Virus record (IMG/VR): IMGVR_UViG_3300034068_000071
Coordinates: 1 to 28,685 of that record
Length of the DNA stretch: 28,685 bases
Source: a virus
Strand: one strand, 5' to 3'
Below, in pieces: positions 20,894 through 28,454 of this stretch (the stretch's first letter is position 1; each line of letters begins with the position of its first letter). The notes beneath the pieces are model-generated. The model saw only the letters and a list, made by a program, of their open reading frames with translations, ran no database searches and was not told the origin of the DNA. The position numbers were made by a program, and so were the translations under genes.

Positions 20894-21301
20894 TTAAATT
20901 TGAGTTATTGTTAAATTATATGTTATAAGCGTTCTAAATACATTATCCAAAGGGTTTAAACCGTCTAAATTTGATATACTATTTACATATAAACTTGACG
21001 AAGTCCATCCGCCAGGGAGTGTAATAATAGTATCCGAATTTATGTCAGCCAATACCAAATCGGAAATAGTTTCCGAACGTTTATAGCCAAAGTTAGCATT
21101 TTTTGTAACAATGTCCACTATGATAGTATTTGTATTTGTGTAACCTGATTTGCCTTGCTCTTGGCTTGAAGTTCTACCATTTAAAATAATATACTCCGAT
21201 AAGTTATTTTCGGGAGCAATACCATCGTAAACAGGCAATCCTGTGGCCGTTCCCAAATTGGTAACAAACCATTTCTTTATTTCAATATTAGGGTTTAGCA
21301 T
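20894..21301 (-). CDS. Tail completion/terminator protein, 135 aa
   Basis: Starts MLNPNIEIKKWFVTNLG; GLPVYDGIAPENNLSEYIILNGRTSSQEQ is the pattern of DUF3168/gp17-like tail terminators, followed by a beta-rich end (FRTLITYNLTITQI). It overlaps the upstream gp10-like gene by 14 bases and precedes the tail tube gene, as expected for the tail terminator. Confidence 0.78.
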   Translation of the reverse strand: MLNPNIEIKKWFVTNLGTATGLPVYDGIAPENNLSEYIILNGRTSSQEQGKSGYTNTNTIIVDIVTKNANFGYKRSETISDLVLADINSDTIITLPGGWTSSSLYVNSISNLDGLNPLDNVFRTLITYNLTITQI

Positions 21302-21836
21302 CTTTTATAATTTTTTCTATTGTAGCCTTTAATTTAATTTTTTCTAGTTCAAATGCCGGTATTAAAAACGGTTGAGGTCTTAATCCTTTTCTTAATATAC
21401 TTACGGCAATCATATAGGCAACTGATTTACTTTCCTTACCACTAGCAATTCCTTTCTTTTGCACCCATTCAGTTAAAGCTAATAACATTTCTTTAAACCT
21501 GCCTTTTGATTTAACTTTAAATTGCGCTGCATAACTTTCAAATCCTTTAGGAATTGAGACTTTGCCACCTGTTCCAAATTCTATATAAGGAGCATAACTA
21601 GCTGAACTTCCTATTTTAAATGTATATTGAGCATCGTTTTTTACCTCACTTTCTAGATATATTGATTGCCTCAAAGTACCTAAATTTACCGGAGCGTTTC
21701 TTTTAGCGTCGGATTGTATTTTTAATGCCGATGCAGCAACCTCGTCTTTAATACCTTGTTGAGTTTGCTTATTAAATTTATGAAGGGTGTCCATAACTTT
21801 ATTTATCCCAACAATATCAAATGTTATAGCGTCCAT
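21288..21836 (-). CDS. HK97 gp10-like neck protein, 182 aa
   Basis: I choose ATG 21836 (MDAITFDIVGINKVMDTLHKF), which overlaps the upstream stop (TAATG); an in-frame Met eight codons earlier is inside the previous gene. Residues about 46-64 read DAKRNAPVNLGTLRQSIYL, the hallmark of HK97 gp10-like proteins, followed by SASYAPYIEFGTGG and the end LRPQPFLIPAFE. These proteins act in head-tail joining or tail completion. Confidence 0.88.
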   Translation of the reverse strand: MDAITFDIVGINKVMDTLHKFNKQTQQGIKDEVAASALKIQSDAKRNAPVNLGTLRQSIYLESEVKNDAQYTFKIGSSASYAPYIEFGTGGKVSIPKGFESYAAQFKVKSKGRFKEMLLALTEWVQKKGIASGKESKSVAYMIAVSILRKGLRPQPFLIPAFELEKIKLKATIEKIIKDAKP

Positions 21837-22177
21837 TATGAATACATTTCTATTTCCCAAAATCTATGCGCATTGTCCACGTCCTTAATTGAGTGGATCG
21901 TGAATGTTTGCCCTTCTACAACTAATTGATAAGTATCGCCTATTGTTAGGTCGTATCTAAGAAATAGTTTTGCATATCTAGTAAAAGATAGCTGCATCTC
22001 TAATAACGCTCTATTTTGCGGCTGAGGCCTATAATCACCCCATACAGTCGCTTGAAGCGTAAAAGTTGTAGTAAAGCCGCCTTCGCCATCGCTTGTCCTT
22101 GTTGGAGCGTAAACGCCCACTAAACGAGTCATCGAATTAGCGTCAACGTAACTGTCTTTATGTAGTCCTATTCTCAT
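21836..22177 (-). CDS. Head closure / head-tail adaptor protein, 113 aa
   Basis: Start chosen at 22177 (MRIGLHKDSYVDANSMTRLVGVYAPTRTSDGEGGFTTTFTL), one base after the upstream stop; the longer frame to 22279 runs inside that gene. The VxxxxxxxDGxGG...T..F......W.....P........E............ pattern, with GDTYQLVVEGQTFTIHSIKDVDNAHRFWEIEMYS at the end, is typical of phage head-tail joining proteins (SPP1 gp16/HK97 gp7 group). It would plug the head and join the tail. Confidence 0.8.
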   Translation of the reverse strand: MRIGLHKDSYVDANSMTRLVGVYAPTRTSDGEGGFTTTFTLQATVWGDYRPQPQNRALLEMQLSFTRYAKLFLRYDLTIGDTYQLVVEGQTFTIHSIKDVDNAHRFWEIEMYS

Positions 22178-22178
22178 A

Positions 22179-22709
22179 TTATAATATTGGGCTTGTTCTT
22201 GTCCATCTTTGACACACTCGCCAAGTTTTCTCACATACACCCATATCGTCAACGTCCATCCCTCTATTCTCGTAACCATAGTTAATTTGGTCTAATATGG
22301 CAATCTTTATCTCTTTGGGAACGGTTGACATTCCAGTTGTATAAATAGCCTTCATATTTGCCCATTGCGGTCTTTGTAGGTTAGGATTTGGTCCACCTAC
22401 TAAAATATAAACATCGCTTGAAACTGCGTTACCGTTAGCGTCCGTTAAGCTAGTAAACGAAGTTACTGGACCATAAGGAAGTTGAAAATCACCGGCTGAA
22501 TTAGTAAACCATAAAGTCACCGTTTTAGCGGTGATACTTATGTTAGCGGCTTTCTCTACTGCTAATCTTGATTGGGTAATTAATTCATTAAACAAAGCAT
22601 CTTCAACGTTGTTGTCAACTCTGCAATATGCCTTTGCTTCTGCAAGTGTTACTGGCTCCGTGATGGTACCTAAGTCAACTTGCGTGTAATCTATAATGAA
22701 ATTGTACAT
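22179..22709 (-). CDS. Head-tail connector (HK97 gp6-like), 176 aa
   Basis: LAEAKAYCRVDNNVEDALFNELITQSRLAVEKAANISI (about 22-59) matches gp6-like connectors, in which VxLxExKxHLR.D...ED..L..LI..A...vE is conserved. A beta-rich middle follows (VTSFTSLTDANG), and PKEIKIAILDQINYGYENRG near the end. It forms a ring under the portal. It is the first gene after the terminator that follows the capsid gene. Confidence 0.85.
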   Translation of the reverse strand: MYNFIIDYTQVDLGTITEPVTLAEAKAYCRVDNNVEDALFNELITQSRLAVEKAANISITAKTVTLWFTNSAGDFQLPYGPVTSFTSLTDANGNAVSSDVYILVGGPNPNLQRPQWANMKAIYTTGMSTVPKEIKIAILDQINYGYENRGMDVDDMGVCEKTWRVCQRWTRTSPIL

Positions 22710-22742
22710 ATCTCTTTTTTACAAATTTACAATAATATAAAT

Positions 22743-22770
22743 AAAAAACCCCCACCAATTAAGGTGAGGG
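22743..22770 (-). terminator. Terminator after the major capsid gene
   Basis: CCCTCACC (22770-22763) pairs with GGTGGGGG (22756-22749), 8 bp including one T-G pair, with a 6-base loop (TTAATT) and a run of six T. It follows the capsid gene by 22 bases and may cut down transcription of the connector and tail genes, keeping capsid the most abundant product. Confidence 0.8.
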
Positions 22771-22792
22771 CAATTTTATAAGTAAAACTTAA

Positions 22793-23881
22793 TTAAACGT
22801 TACCTAAGTCAGCAAAAATAGCTGAAGTTGGTTGCATTAAGTTAATGTCCTCATAACACTCGATACGAGCAGTAACCATGTTTTGTTGGAAGTTACTTGC
22901 ATTCTCATAAGAGAACTCAATAGCTAAACCTTCAACTTCAACACGCTCACAGAAATTGTTATCTAAGATTAACACTTTGTCATCAGCTACCCAAGAAGCA
23001 GAGATAACAGGTGTTCCCCAAATAGTGATACCACCGTTAGGGTTAACAATAACTGATCCACTACCTGCGTAGTAACCTAAAGTGATTGTCTCTTTTAATA
23101 AACGTCCCATTTGAGTTGGAGAAACTAATGCAACCGAAGCTACAAAGTTTGCACTCTTTTGGTTTCCGATATAGTCAACTAATTGCTTTAAATCAACAGT
23201 TTCCGCAGTTGTTGTAGAACCTGTTGCAGCACCGCTTACAGTTGTATAGAAAGCACTGTTCTCAGCTTTGTAGAAATCTCTTGTCAACATTCTTGGTAAA
23301 GTTGTACTCAAGAAAGGAAGAGAACGAGCCATTTGCTTAGAGAAAGTTGAGAAACCAGCGATATAGTCATTAACTACTTTTACTTCGCTTAATGCGTAGC
23401 TGTTCTCGCCTTTGTTTGAACCTTCAGTTTGTGCAGCTATGTTGTTGGTAGTTGCAGTTTCTTTGTAGAATACATAAAGACCGCTTTCGCTACGAACTGT
23501 TGGAACTAAGTCACGGAAGTTTACCGCTTGACCTGGTAAAACTGAAGCGTTCGGAGCATAAGATGCTTGAGCGTCTCCTGTTAAAGAAGCTGATAAAGTC
23601 ATAGACTTTACATCGCTTAAATCTAAACGGAATTTACCGCTAGACTTCATTGTCTTTTCCATTTCGTCCATACGACCTTCTAACTTTTCAATGATAGCCT
23701 CGTCCATAAACTTAACTTGCTTAGAAGCAGCTTTCTTTTGAGCTACATTTTGTGCGTCGATTTGCTTTTGTGTTTCGTCCGCTAACACTTTGATTGAAGC
23801 TTTTACTTCATCGATTTGAGCAGTAACGTCGGATTTAATTCCTTTTACGTTTTCTGCCATTTCGTTAATTACGTTTTCCAT
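22793..23881 (-). CDS. HK97-like major capsid protein with N-terminal scaffold region, 362 aa
   Basis: Residues about 1-85 are a charged coiled coil (VKGIKSDVTAQIDEVKASIKVLADETQKQIDA...), the delta domain that scaffolds the prohead and is removed by the protease. The rest is the HK97 fold: FRDLVPTVRSESGLYVFYKE (E-loop region), FSTFSKQMARSLPFLSTTLPRML, and the C-terminal VEGLAIEFSYENASNFQQNMVTARIECYEDINLMQPTSAIF. It follows the prohead protease gene by 2 bases. Confidence 0.93.
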   Translation of the reverse strand: MENVINEMAENVKGIKSDVTAQIDEVKASIKVLADETQKQIDAQNVAQKKAASKQVKFMDEAIIEKLEGRMDEMEKTMKSSGKFRLDLSDVKSMTLSASLTGDAQASYAPNASVLPGQAVNFRDLVPTVRSESGLYVFYKETATTNNIAAQTEGSNKGENSYALSEVKVVNDYIAGFSTFSKQMARSLPFLSTTLPRMLTRDFYKAENSAFYTTVSGAATGSTTTAETVDLKQLVDYIGNQKSANFVASVALVSPTQMGRLLKETITLGYYAGSGSVIVNPNGGITIWGTPVISASWVADDKVLILDNNFCERVEVEGLAIEFSYENASNFQQNMVTARIECYEDINLMQPTSAIFADLGNV

Positions 23882-23883
23882 TT

Positions 23884-24648
23884 TTACTTTTTAAATAGAT
23901 TGTTAAATTGTTTAATTGCCTTTAGGATTTGCTCGTCATCTTCTTTCTTTTCGTCTTGCACCGGCTCAACTGATTGCTCGGGTTGAGTGATTTCTTTGAT
24001 TACTTCGATTTCTAATATCTCGCTTTGTATCCTTTTTATTTCAATCTCTATTAAGCTAAACGTTTCATCGGTGAACTTGCCACCTTTGAATGCTTTAATT
24101 AGCCTTTCGAGCCTGTTGTTTAATTCTTGTTTTTTATCTTTAATCATTTCACTTTTAAATCCTAGTGTTGGAGTTTCCGGATTTGCTGCCCAAAGAACGG
24201 CTGAACCTTCATAAAGTTTCAACTCGGTGATTGTTCTAACTCCCTCTTTGTCAACGTTAGATTGCATTGTGCTAAATCCTATTGAGTGTTGGTTAATAAG
24301 ACCAGCTTCATACAACTTGATAATATCTTCGCCTTTCTCAGTTTCTATAATTGGAGTAATTGCAATTAGCATATCATTCTCAATATATATTTGTTCAGGC
24401 TTTCCAATTACATAGTCCATTTCGGCGCAATGGTCAACTAAACTCCAAATAAGATTTTTACCGCTTGGTCCACGTTCTGCTAAGGTTTTAGTAAACGCTT
24501 CAGGTACGATAATATCGTTATCTAAATCTATGTTACCGCATCTTGCCCATACGGCTTTAACTCGGCGTTGCTCGGTGTCAACGTCCATAATGTTATAACC
24601 GTAATCGTCTTTTTGAACAAGTGTATTTTTTAATTGCATTATACTCAT
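23884..24648 (-). CDS. HK97 family prohead protease (U35)
   Basis: 254 residues. The protease part (1-170) has WARCGNIDLDNDIIVPEAFTKTL, the catalytic histidine in LVDHCAEMDYVIGKPE (H73) and serine in INQHSIGF (S122), followed by ITELKLYEGSAVLWAANPETPTLGF. A charged C-terminal helical tail (168-254) is likely a scaffold-binding or self-cleaved segment. It matures the prohead by cleaving the capsid delta domain. Confidence 0.92.
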   Translation of the reverse strand: MSIMQLKNTLVQKDDYGYNIMDVDTEQRRVKAVWARCGNIDLDNDIIVPEAFTKTLAERGPSGKNLIWSLVDHCAEMDYVIGKPEQIYIENDMLIAITPIIETEKGEDIIKLYEAGLINQHSIGFSTMQSNVDKEGVRTITELKLYEGSAVLWAANPETPTLGFKSEMIKDKKQELNNRLERLIKAFKGGKFTDETFSLIEIEIKRIQSEILEIEVIKEITQPEQSVEPVQDEKKEDDEQILKAIKQFNNLFKK

Positions 24649-24673
24649 TTCTACAAAGTTATTATTTTTTTAA

Positions 24674-25549
24674 TTATGTTAATGCGTCCGCTAATAATTG
24701 CCCTATTTCATAAGCGGCTAAGTTTGTTAATAGTTCCCAAAGTAACCCTGCGTCACCCATTGGCGGGTTGTCTGCTAATCTCTTTAATTTGCCATCCGGT
24801 CCTCGCACGGCTTCATATCCTAAAGTACATCGACAGTTGCAAACGTTTCCTGCTCTTGCCGTTGAGTCTCCAGGGTGTAACATATTGTCGATATATGTTT
24901 TTGCCGGTACTACAAACTTTTGGTCGATTGCTACTTGTATTCCGTCCATGTGATAATGGTCGTTTGCATCTCTTGGTATTCGTCTTGTCCTGTTATCTTT
25001 TGCTGCAATCCATTCTTTATTTGTAACTAAACCCGTTGACATTGCACCAACCATTGAACCGATATTAGCAGCTCTTGCCGTTTCCGTTCTAGCGATTAAC
25101 TCGGCTCTATAATTTGTTAGTCCTGAAGTTTTAAGCAATGCAATAATCTCGGTCATCGATAAGCCTTGTTCTTGTCCTTGTATTAAGAACTTTCTTATTT
25201 GCTCCTTTGTTGTATCGGTAATATCTCCGGCTAATTGAGCCAATCCTTTTGTCTCTAGGTACTTGATTATAACGTAAGCAAATAGATTAGTTTTAGCACT
25301 CTTTGTTTCCATTGGAATATAAACCCCTTTTGCGCCCTTTTTAACGTCTTTCTCAGCTATCAATCCCATTTTAGTACCTAAGGCAACGTGCAACTGTTTA
25401 ATCGTCTTCTCGAGGCTCTTATCGCTAATTGCGTCAAAGTCTTGAGTACGGCAATAAGTGTCCACCTGTTTTTGTAATTCCTTTTTGAATTTAGGAGAAT
25501 ACTGAACTAAGGCATTCATATAAAGTTTCCTATAATCTTGCCAAATCAT
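24674..25549 (-). CDS. Phage Mu F-like head morphogenesis protein, 291 aa
   Basis: IARTETARAANIGSM followed by KEWIAAKDNRTR, then DDHYHMDGIQVAIDQKF, HPGDSTARAG and CNCRCTLGY is the MuF (SPP1 gp7) signature, with the CxCR zinc-like end. The N-terminal 120 residues are helical. The gene is 3 bases after the portal gene and the protein is normally a minor head component carried into the prohead with the portal. Confidence 0.88.
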   Translation of the reverse strand: MIWQDYRKLYMNALVQYSPKFKKELQKQVDTYCRTQDFDAISDKSLEKTIKQLHVALGTKMGLIAEKDVKKGAKGVYIPMETKSAKTNLFAYVIIKYLETKGLAQLAGDITDTTKEQIRKFLIQGQEQGLSMTEIIALLKTSGLTNYRAELIARTETARAANIGSMVGAMSTGLVTNKEWIAAKDNRTRRIPRDANDHYHMDGIQVAIDQKFVVPAKTYIDNMLHPGDSTARAGNVCNCRCTLGYEAVRGPDGKLKRLADNPPMGDAGLLWELLTNLAAYEIGQLLADALT

Positions 25550-25552
25550 TGT

Positions 25553-26944
25553 TTATGGCTTTTGGGGTGTTGGCTCCGTGATAGTTAAAGGTTGGAATTG
25601 GTCAATAGGTTGTAGGCCACTAGGAACGTAAAGTTTTTCTAGCTCTTCGGTTGGAATATAATCCGGGTTTTTAAGTCCCATTATCTCCATCTTTTGCGCC
25701 GGTGAAATCCACCACGCAGTATTTAACCAAGCAACTTGCTCAGCTTTGTTTGCTTCTAATTCTTGATATACTTGAATGTCATATCCTATATAAACGTTCG
25801 TCCCTTTGTAACCCCAATCACTATGCAATTTTCTATTTAACTGTTCTGCAATAGCATCTAGCAAAGGAATAGCGCAACGCAATGTTAAAGCCTTTTCGCC
25901 CTCTCTTTGGTTGTTATATGTTTTGTTGTCTGCATCGTTTAATAATTGGCTAGGCACTCCGTAAATATTACAAAGTGATTTCATATCCCACTTCTCACTC
26001 TCGATAATGTTTAACTCAACCGGACTTAAACCGATTTGTTTCCAGTCAACCTTGTATCCTGAAACTGCAATAGAATTAAAGTTACTTGCTCCGCCTTTCT
26101 CGCTAATTGATTTCTTTAATGCTTGAGCTTGTTGAGTTCCGCTTGTAGGGTCAAACCTGTCGTCATTCATAAACAATACACCGGCCGGACCACCATTTTG
26201 GAACGATGCAACCGCAGCCGTTTTAGCTTCGTTGGATCGTGTCAATGTTCTAGCCGCTGCCATTAACGGCGATTGACCGTAAAGTTCGTTGCCTGTTACA
26301 GTCCAATAAGGGTTAAAGTATTTATCGTGTAATATTTCTTTTGTGCTGAATGACCATAACTTACCGTAGTATAATTGATAGCCTACTCTTGTAGGTGGAA
26401 ACACTTCTATATCCGCAATGATTGCCATAAACTGAGCCGGTAAAGCAAACAGTTCAAAGGGTTTGCCATCGTTAGCTCCGCCTTCAATCATTTTAGCATA
26501 GATAAAAGTATTGCCTGTCAATAGTTTAAATCCACACCATTGCTCTACTAAGTCCGCCCAGGTGTCCTCTTCGTTAGGATATTTAAGCAACTGATTTAAA
26601 CGTGCGTCTCCGTCGTATAACTCAAATGCTTTTTTATGTAATTGTGTTACTTCATTCCAATTCTCAATCTTATCCGGCTGCTTCATTAATGACTTGTAAC
26701 GCTTTGCTGCGGTTTGGTCAATAATTTTATAAACGTGGAAAGGAGCAAGTTTTGCTTTATCAGTAATTAACTTTACGATTGAATAAACTATATCATTTGA
26801 TTGATAACCGTCTCTAACGTAAGCCTGTGCGTTTTGCCCTTGCCAAGTAACTATCCCTTGTTGAATTGCTACTTGAGTATTGAACGGCATTTGAGGTAAA
26901 ACAGTATTTACTTTCTTTTTACTAAAGAAATCTAATAAGCCCAT
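25553..26944 (-). CDS. Portal protein (HK97 type), 463 aa
   Basis: A 463-residue portal that forms the dodecameric DNA channel. SNDIVYSIVKLITDKAKLAP near 49-68, a WYKLLTGNTFIYAKM-like core, TGNELYGQSPLMAAARTL, the GVPSQLLNDADNKTYNNQREGEKALTLRCAIPLLDAIAEQLNRKL region (about 334-378) and a proline-rich C-terminus are typical of HK97 gp3-like portals. It is between the terminase large subunit and the MuF-like gene, with a TAACTTTG box 16 bases before its ATG. Confidence 0.93.
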   Translation of the reverse strand: MGLLDFFSKKKVNTVLPQMPFNTQVAIQQGIVTWQGQNAQAYVRDGYQSNDIVYSIVKLITDKAKLAPFHVYKIIDQTAAKRYKSLMKQPDKIENWNEVTQLHKKAFELYDGDARLNQLLKYPNEEDTWADLVEQWCGFKLLTGNTFIYAKMIEGGANDGKPFELFALPAQFMAIIADIEVFPPTRVGYQLYYGKLWSFSTKEILHDKYFNPYWTVTGNELYGQSPLMAAARTLTRSNEAKTAAVASFQNGGPAGVLFMNDDRFDPTSGTQQAQALKKSISEKGGASNFNSIAVSGYKVDWKQIGLSPVELNIIESEKWDMKSLCNIYGVPSQLLNDADNKTYNNQREGEKALTLRCAIPLLDAIAEQLNRKLHSDWGYKGTNVYIGYDIQVYQELEANKAEQVAWLNTAWWISPAQKMEIMGLKNPDYIPTEELEKLYVPSGLQPIDQFQPLTITEPTPQKP

Positions 26945-26979
26945 AAATGTACAATTTAGTCAAAGTTAGTTATTTTATC

Positions 26980-28290
26980 CTAAAATACACTTACTACAAA
27001 TTTAGGAGTATATTCAAAAATCATTCTCATAGCTAAACAGTCGGAGAAATCCGGAGACCGGCCAATCAAAGCCTTTACTTTATCCTTTGGTATTATTCCA
27101 TTGCTACCGTCTTTGTCAACGTGCTTTTGTTTTACTTGCTCTAACTCTTCAATAATTAGTTGCTTTTGTTTGCCGTCTGCATTGATATATAAATTGCTAT
27201 TATTTATTAACTCGGCTAACTTATAATAGCATTGAGATTTAAGGTTATCGTAATTCTCTTTTGTCTTAGTGATTGGGTTTTCTAACGCCCTGGAGTTATT
27301 GACAAAGCCTTTGCACCTAAGTATATCACATACGCCGCCACCTACTCCGTCCTCGTCCACTACGATATTAGAGGTTGCTACTTGATATTCCTTTTGTAGT
27401 TTCTTTATGATTTCAGCGACTTCGACAACGCTTTTACCATTGTATTGAAACAGTTTAACACGATACCCACTCCATAAGCCAATGACAGTACTATCGCTAC
27501 CAAAACGAGCAACGTCGCAAGAAATGTAAGATGCGCCACTAGGTAAATAATCGCTAGTAAAGCAATCAAGTATTTTTTCATAGTCTATTAATTGAGCGGG
27601 ATCGGATAAGTATTCCCAGTTGCCAAATAGCAATCTCTCTTTGCTTACTTTGTCAAGGGATAAAAGGTTTTCTTTATAGTGTTTTGATATGAAAGGATTG
27701 TCATCTATTAACGAAGTTATAAAACGTTTATTGTTTGCTATGCTTCCGTCTTGCTGAGGCTTGTAGAACTCCGAATAAGTCCAATTCTTTGCAGGGTTAC
27801 AAGTATAAAGTATCTTAGGCACTAAGTCGTTTTGATCTAGTTGAAATCTTATCCTTGATTTAATAATGTTCCTAGCCTTATCGTCAACCTGGTTAGCCTC
27901 GTCAATAAATGCGTCCGTAATCTCAAGGGAACCTAATTCGTCAAAGTTAGGGTCACTTGGATAAGAATATAAATCTTTGAGTAGAATAGTTGAGCCGTTA
28001 AAGAACTCTATTTGGCTAGATTGTCCGTTGTACTTATAATGCTTATTAGCGTCTAAGCCTTGCATTTTTGCTACTTGAAAGAATGAAACTAAGGTAGTTT
28101 CTTTGAGCGTCTTTAATACCGCACGGCCTATTAATCCTCTAGTATTGGGATATTTTAATCTTTGCTTTAATTGCCAATAACAACCTAGTGCAGTTTTGCC
28201 ACCACCGGCTCCGCCACCGAATAGTATTTCGTTTGTTGTTTTATCCTCGAGTAAATCGAGTGCGACAGTTTGTTTAATGGATAGTTCCAT
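26980..28290 (-). CDS. terL: Terminase large subunit, 436 aa
   Basis: Start taken at 28290 (MELSIKQTVALDLLEDK), because the longer frame to 28365 reads through the tRNA-like element. The ATPase part has Walker A GGGAGGGKT (25-33) and Walker B ITDAFIDEAN (D130, E131). The RNase H-like nuclease has ISCDVARFG (D259), IVVDEDGVGGG (D312/D314) and PDFSDCLAMRM (D417), the three acidic positions expected. It packages DNA into proheads together with the small subunit. The type resembles headful-packaging terminases such as T4/P22/Sf6-like, but the mode cannot be read from sequence alone. Confidence 0.95.
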   Translation of the reverse strand: MELSIKQTVALDLLEDKTTNEILFGGGAGGGKTALGCYWQLKQRLKYPNTRGLIGRAVLKTLKETTLVSFFQVAKMQGLDANKHYKYNGQSSQIEFFNGSTILLKDLYSYPSDPNFDELGSLEITDAFIDEANQVDDKARNIIKSRIRFQLDQNDLVPKILYTCNPAKNWTYSEFYKPQQDGSIANNKRFITSLIDDNPFISKHYKENLLSLDKVSKERLLFGNWEYLSDPAQLIDYEKILDCFTSDYLPSGASYISCDVARFGSDSTVIGLWSGYRVKLFQYNGKSVVEVAEIIKKLQKEYQVATSNIVVDEDGVGGGVCDILRCKGFVNNSRALENPITKTKENYDNLKSQCYYKLAELINNSNLYINADGKQKQLIIEELEQVKQKHVDKDGSNGIIPKDKVKALIGRSPDFSDCLAMRMIFEYTPKFVVSVF

Positions 28291-28301
28291 AATTTTATTT
28301 G

Positions 28302-28451
28302 TAGTTAGGGCAGGGTTCGAACCTGCAATTTGGGTTACTTTAATTTCGCCTTGCCTTTGGACCATCAGTTATCCAAGAAACAGTCCTTTCCGTTTACACC
28401 CGCCCTTAACGGTCTTGGTTTCGGTGCGTGTTCCTAATTCGCCTCCTAACT
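28302..28451 (-). ncRNA. tRNA-like RNA, 150 nt, between the terminase genes
   Basis: The minus strand ends with a perfect T arm (GCAGG, TTCGAAC, CCTGC at 28326-28310) followed by CCTAACT (28309-28303) and A at 28302. The start, AGTTAGG at 28451-28445, pairs perfectly (7/7) with CCTAACT. Next comes a 3-bp D-arm-like hairpin (GCG, an 11-base loop containing GG, CGC). Instead of an anticodon arm there are about 100 bases with a nested helix, CCAAGA (28418-28413) with TCTTGG (28378-28373) enclosing CCGTT/AACGG. No CCA is encoded and no normal anticodon arm is found. It fills the 164-base gap almost exactly. It could be a split or intron-bearing tRNA, a tRNA mimic, or a relic at an attachment site. 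Confidence 0.6.
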
Positions 28452-28454
28452 ATT

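Noticed and set aside
22722-22729. TAAATTTG as promoter of the connector gene
   Set aside because: No TTTG-like box upstream (the position falls in the terminator stem) and it is only 13 bases before the ATG; too weak to annotate, mentioned in a finding.
28302-28326. tRNA 3' end as phage attachment site
   Set aside because: No integrase gene is visible and the matching 5' acceptor strand is present 125 bases upstream; kept only as an alternative reading of the tRNA-like RNA.
28291-28365. N-terminal extension of the terminase large subunit (25 extra residues with an AGSNPAL segment)
   Set aside because: This is the translated T arm of the tRNA-like element, a known type of artefact; the Met at 28290 begins the conserved terminase sequence.
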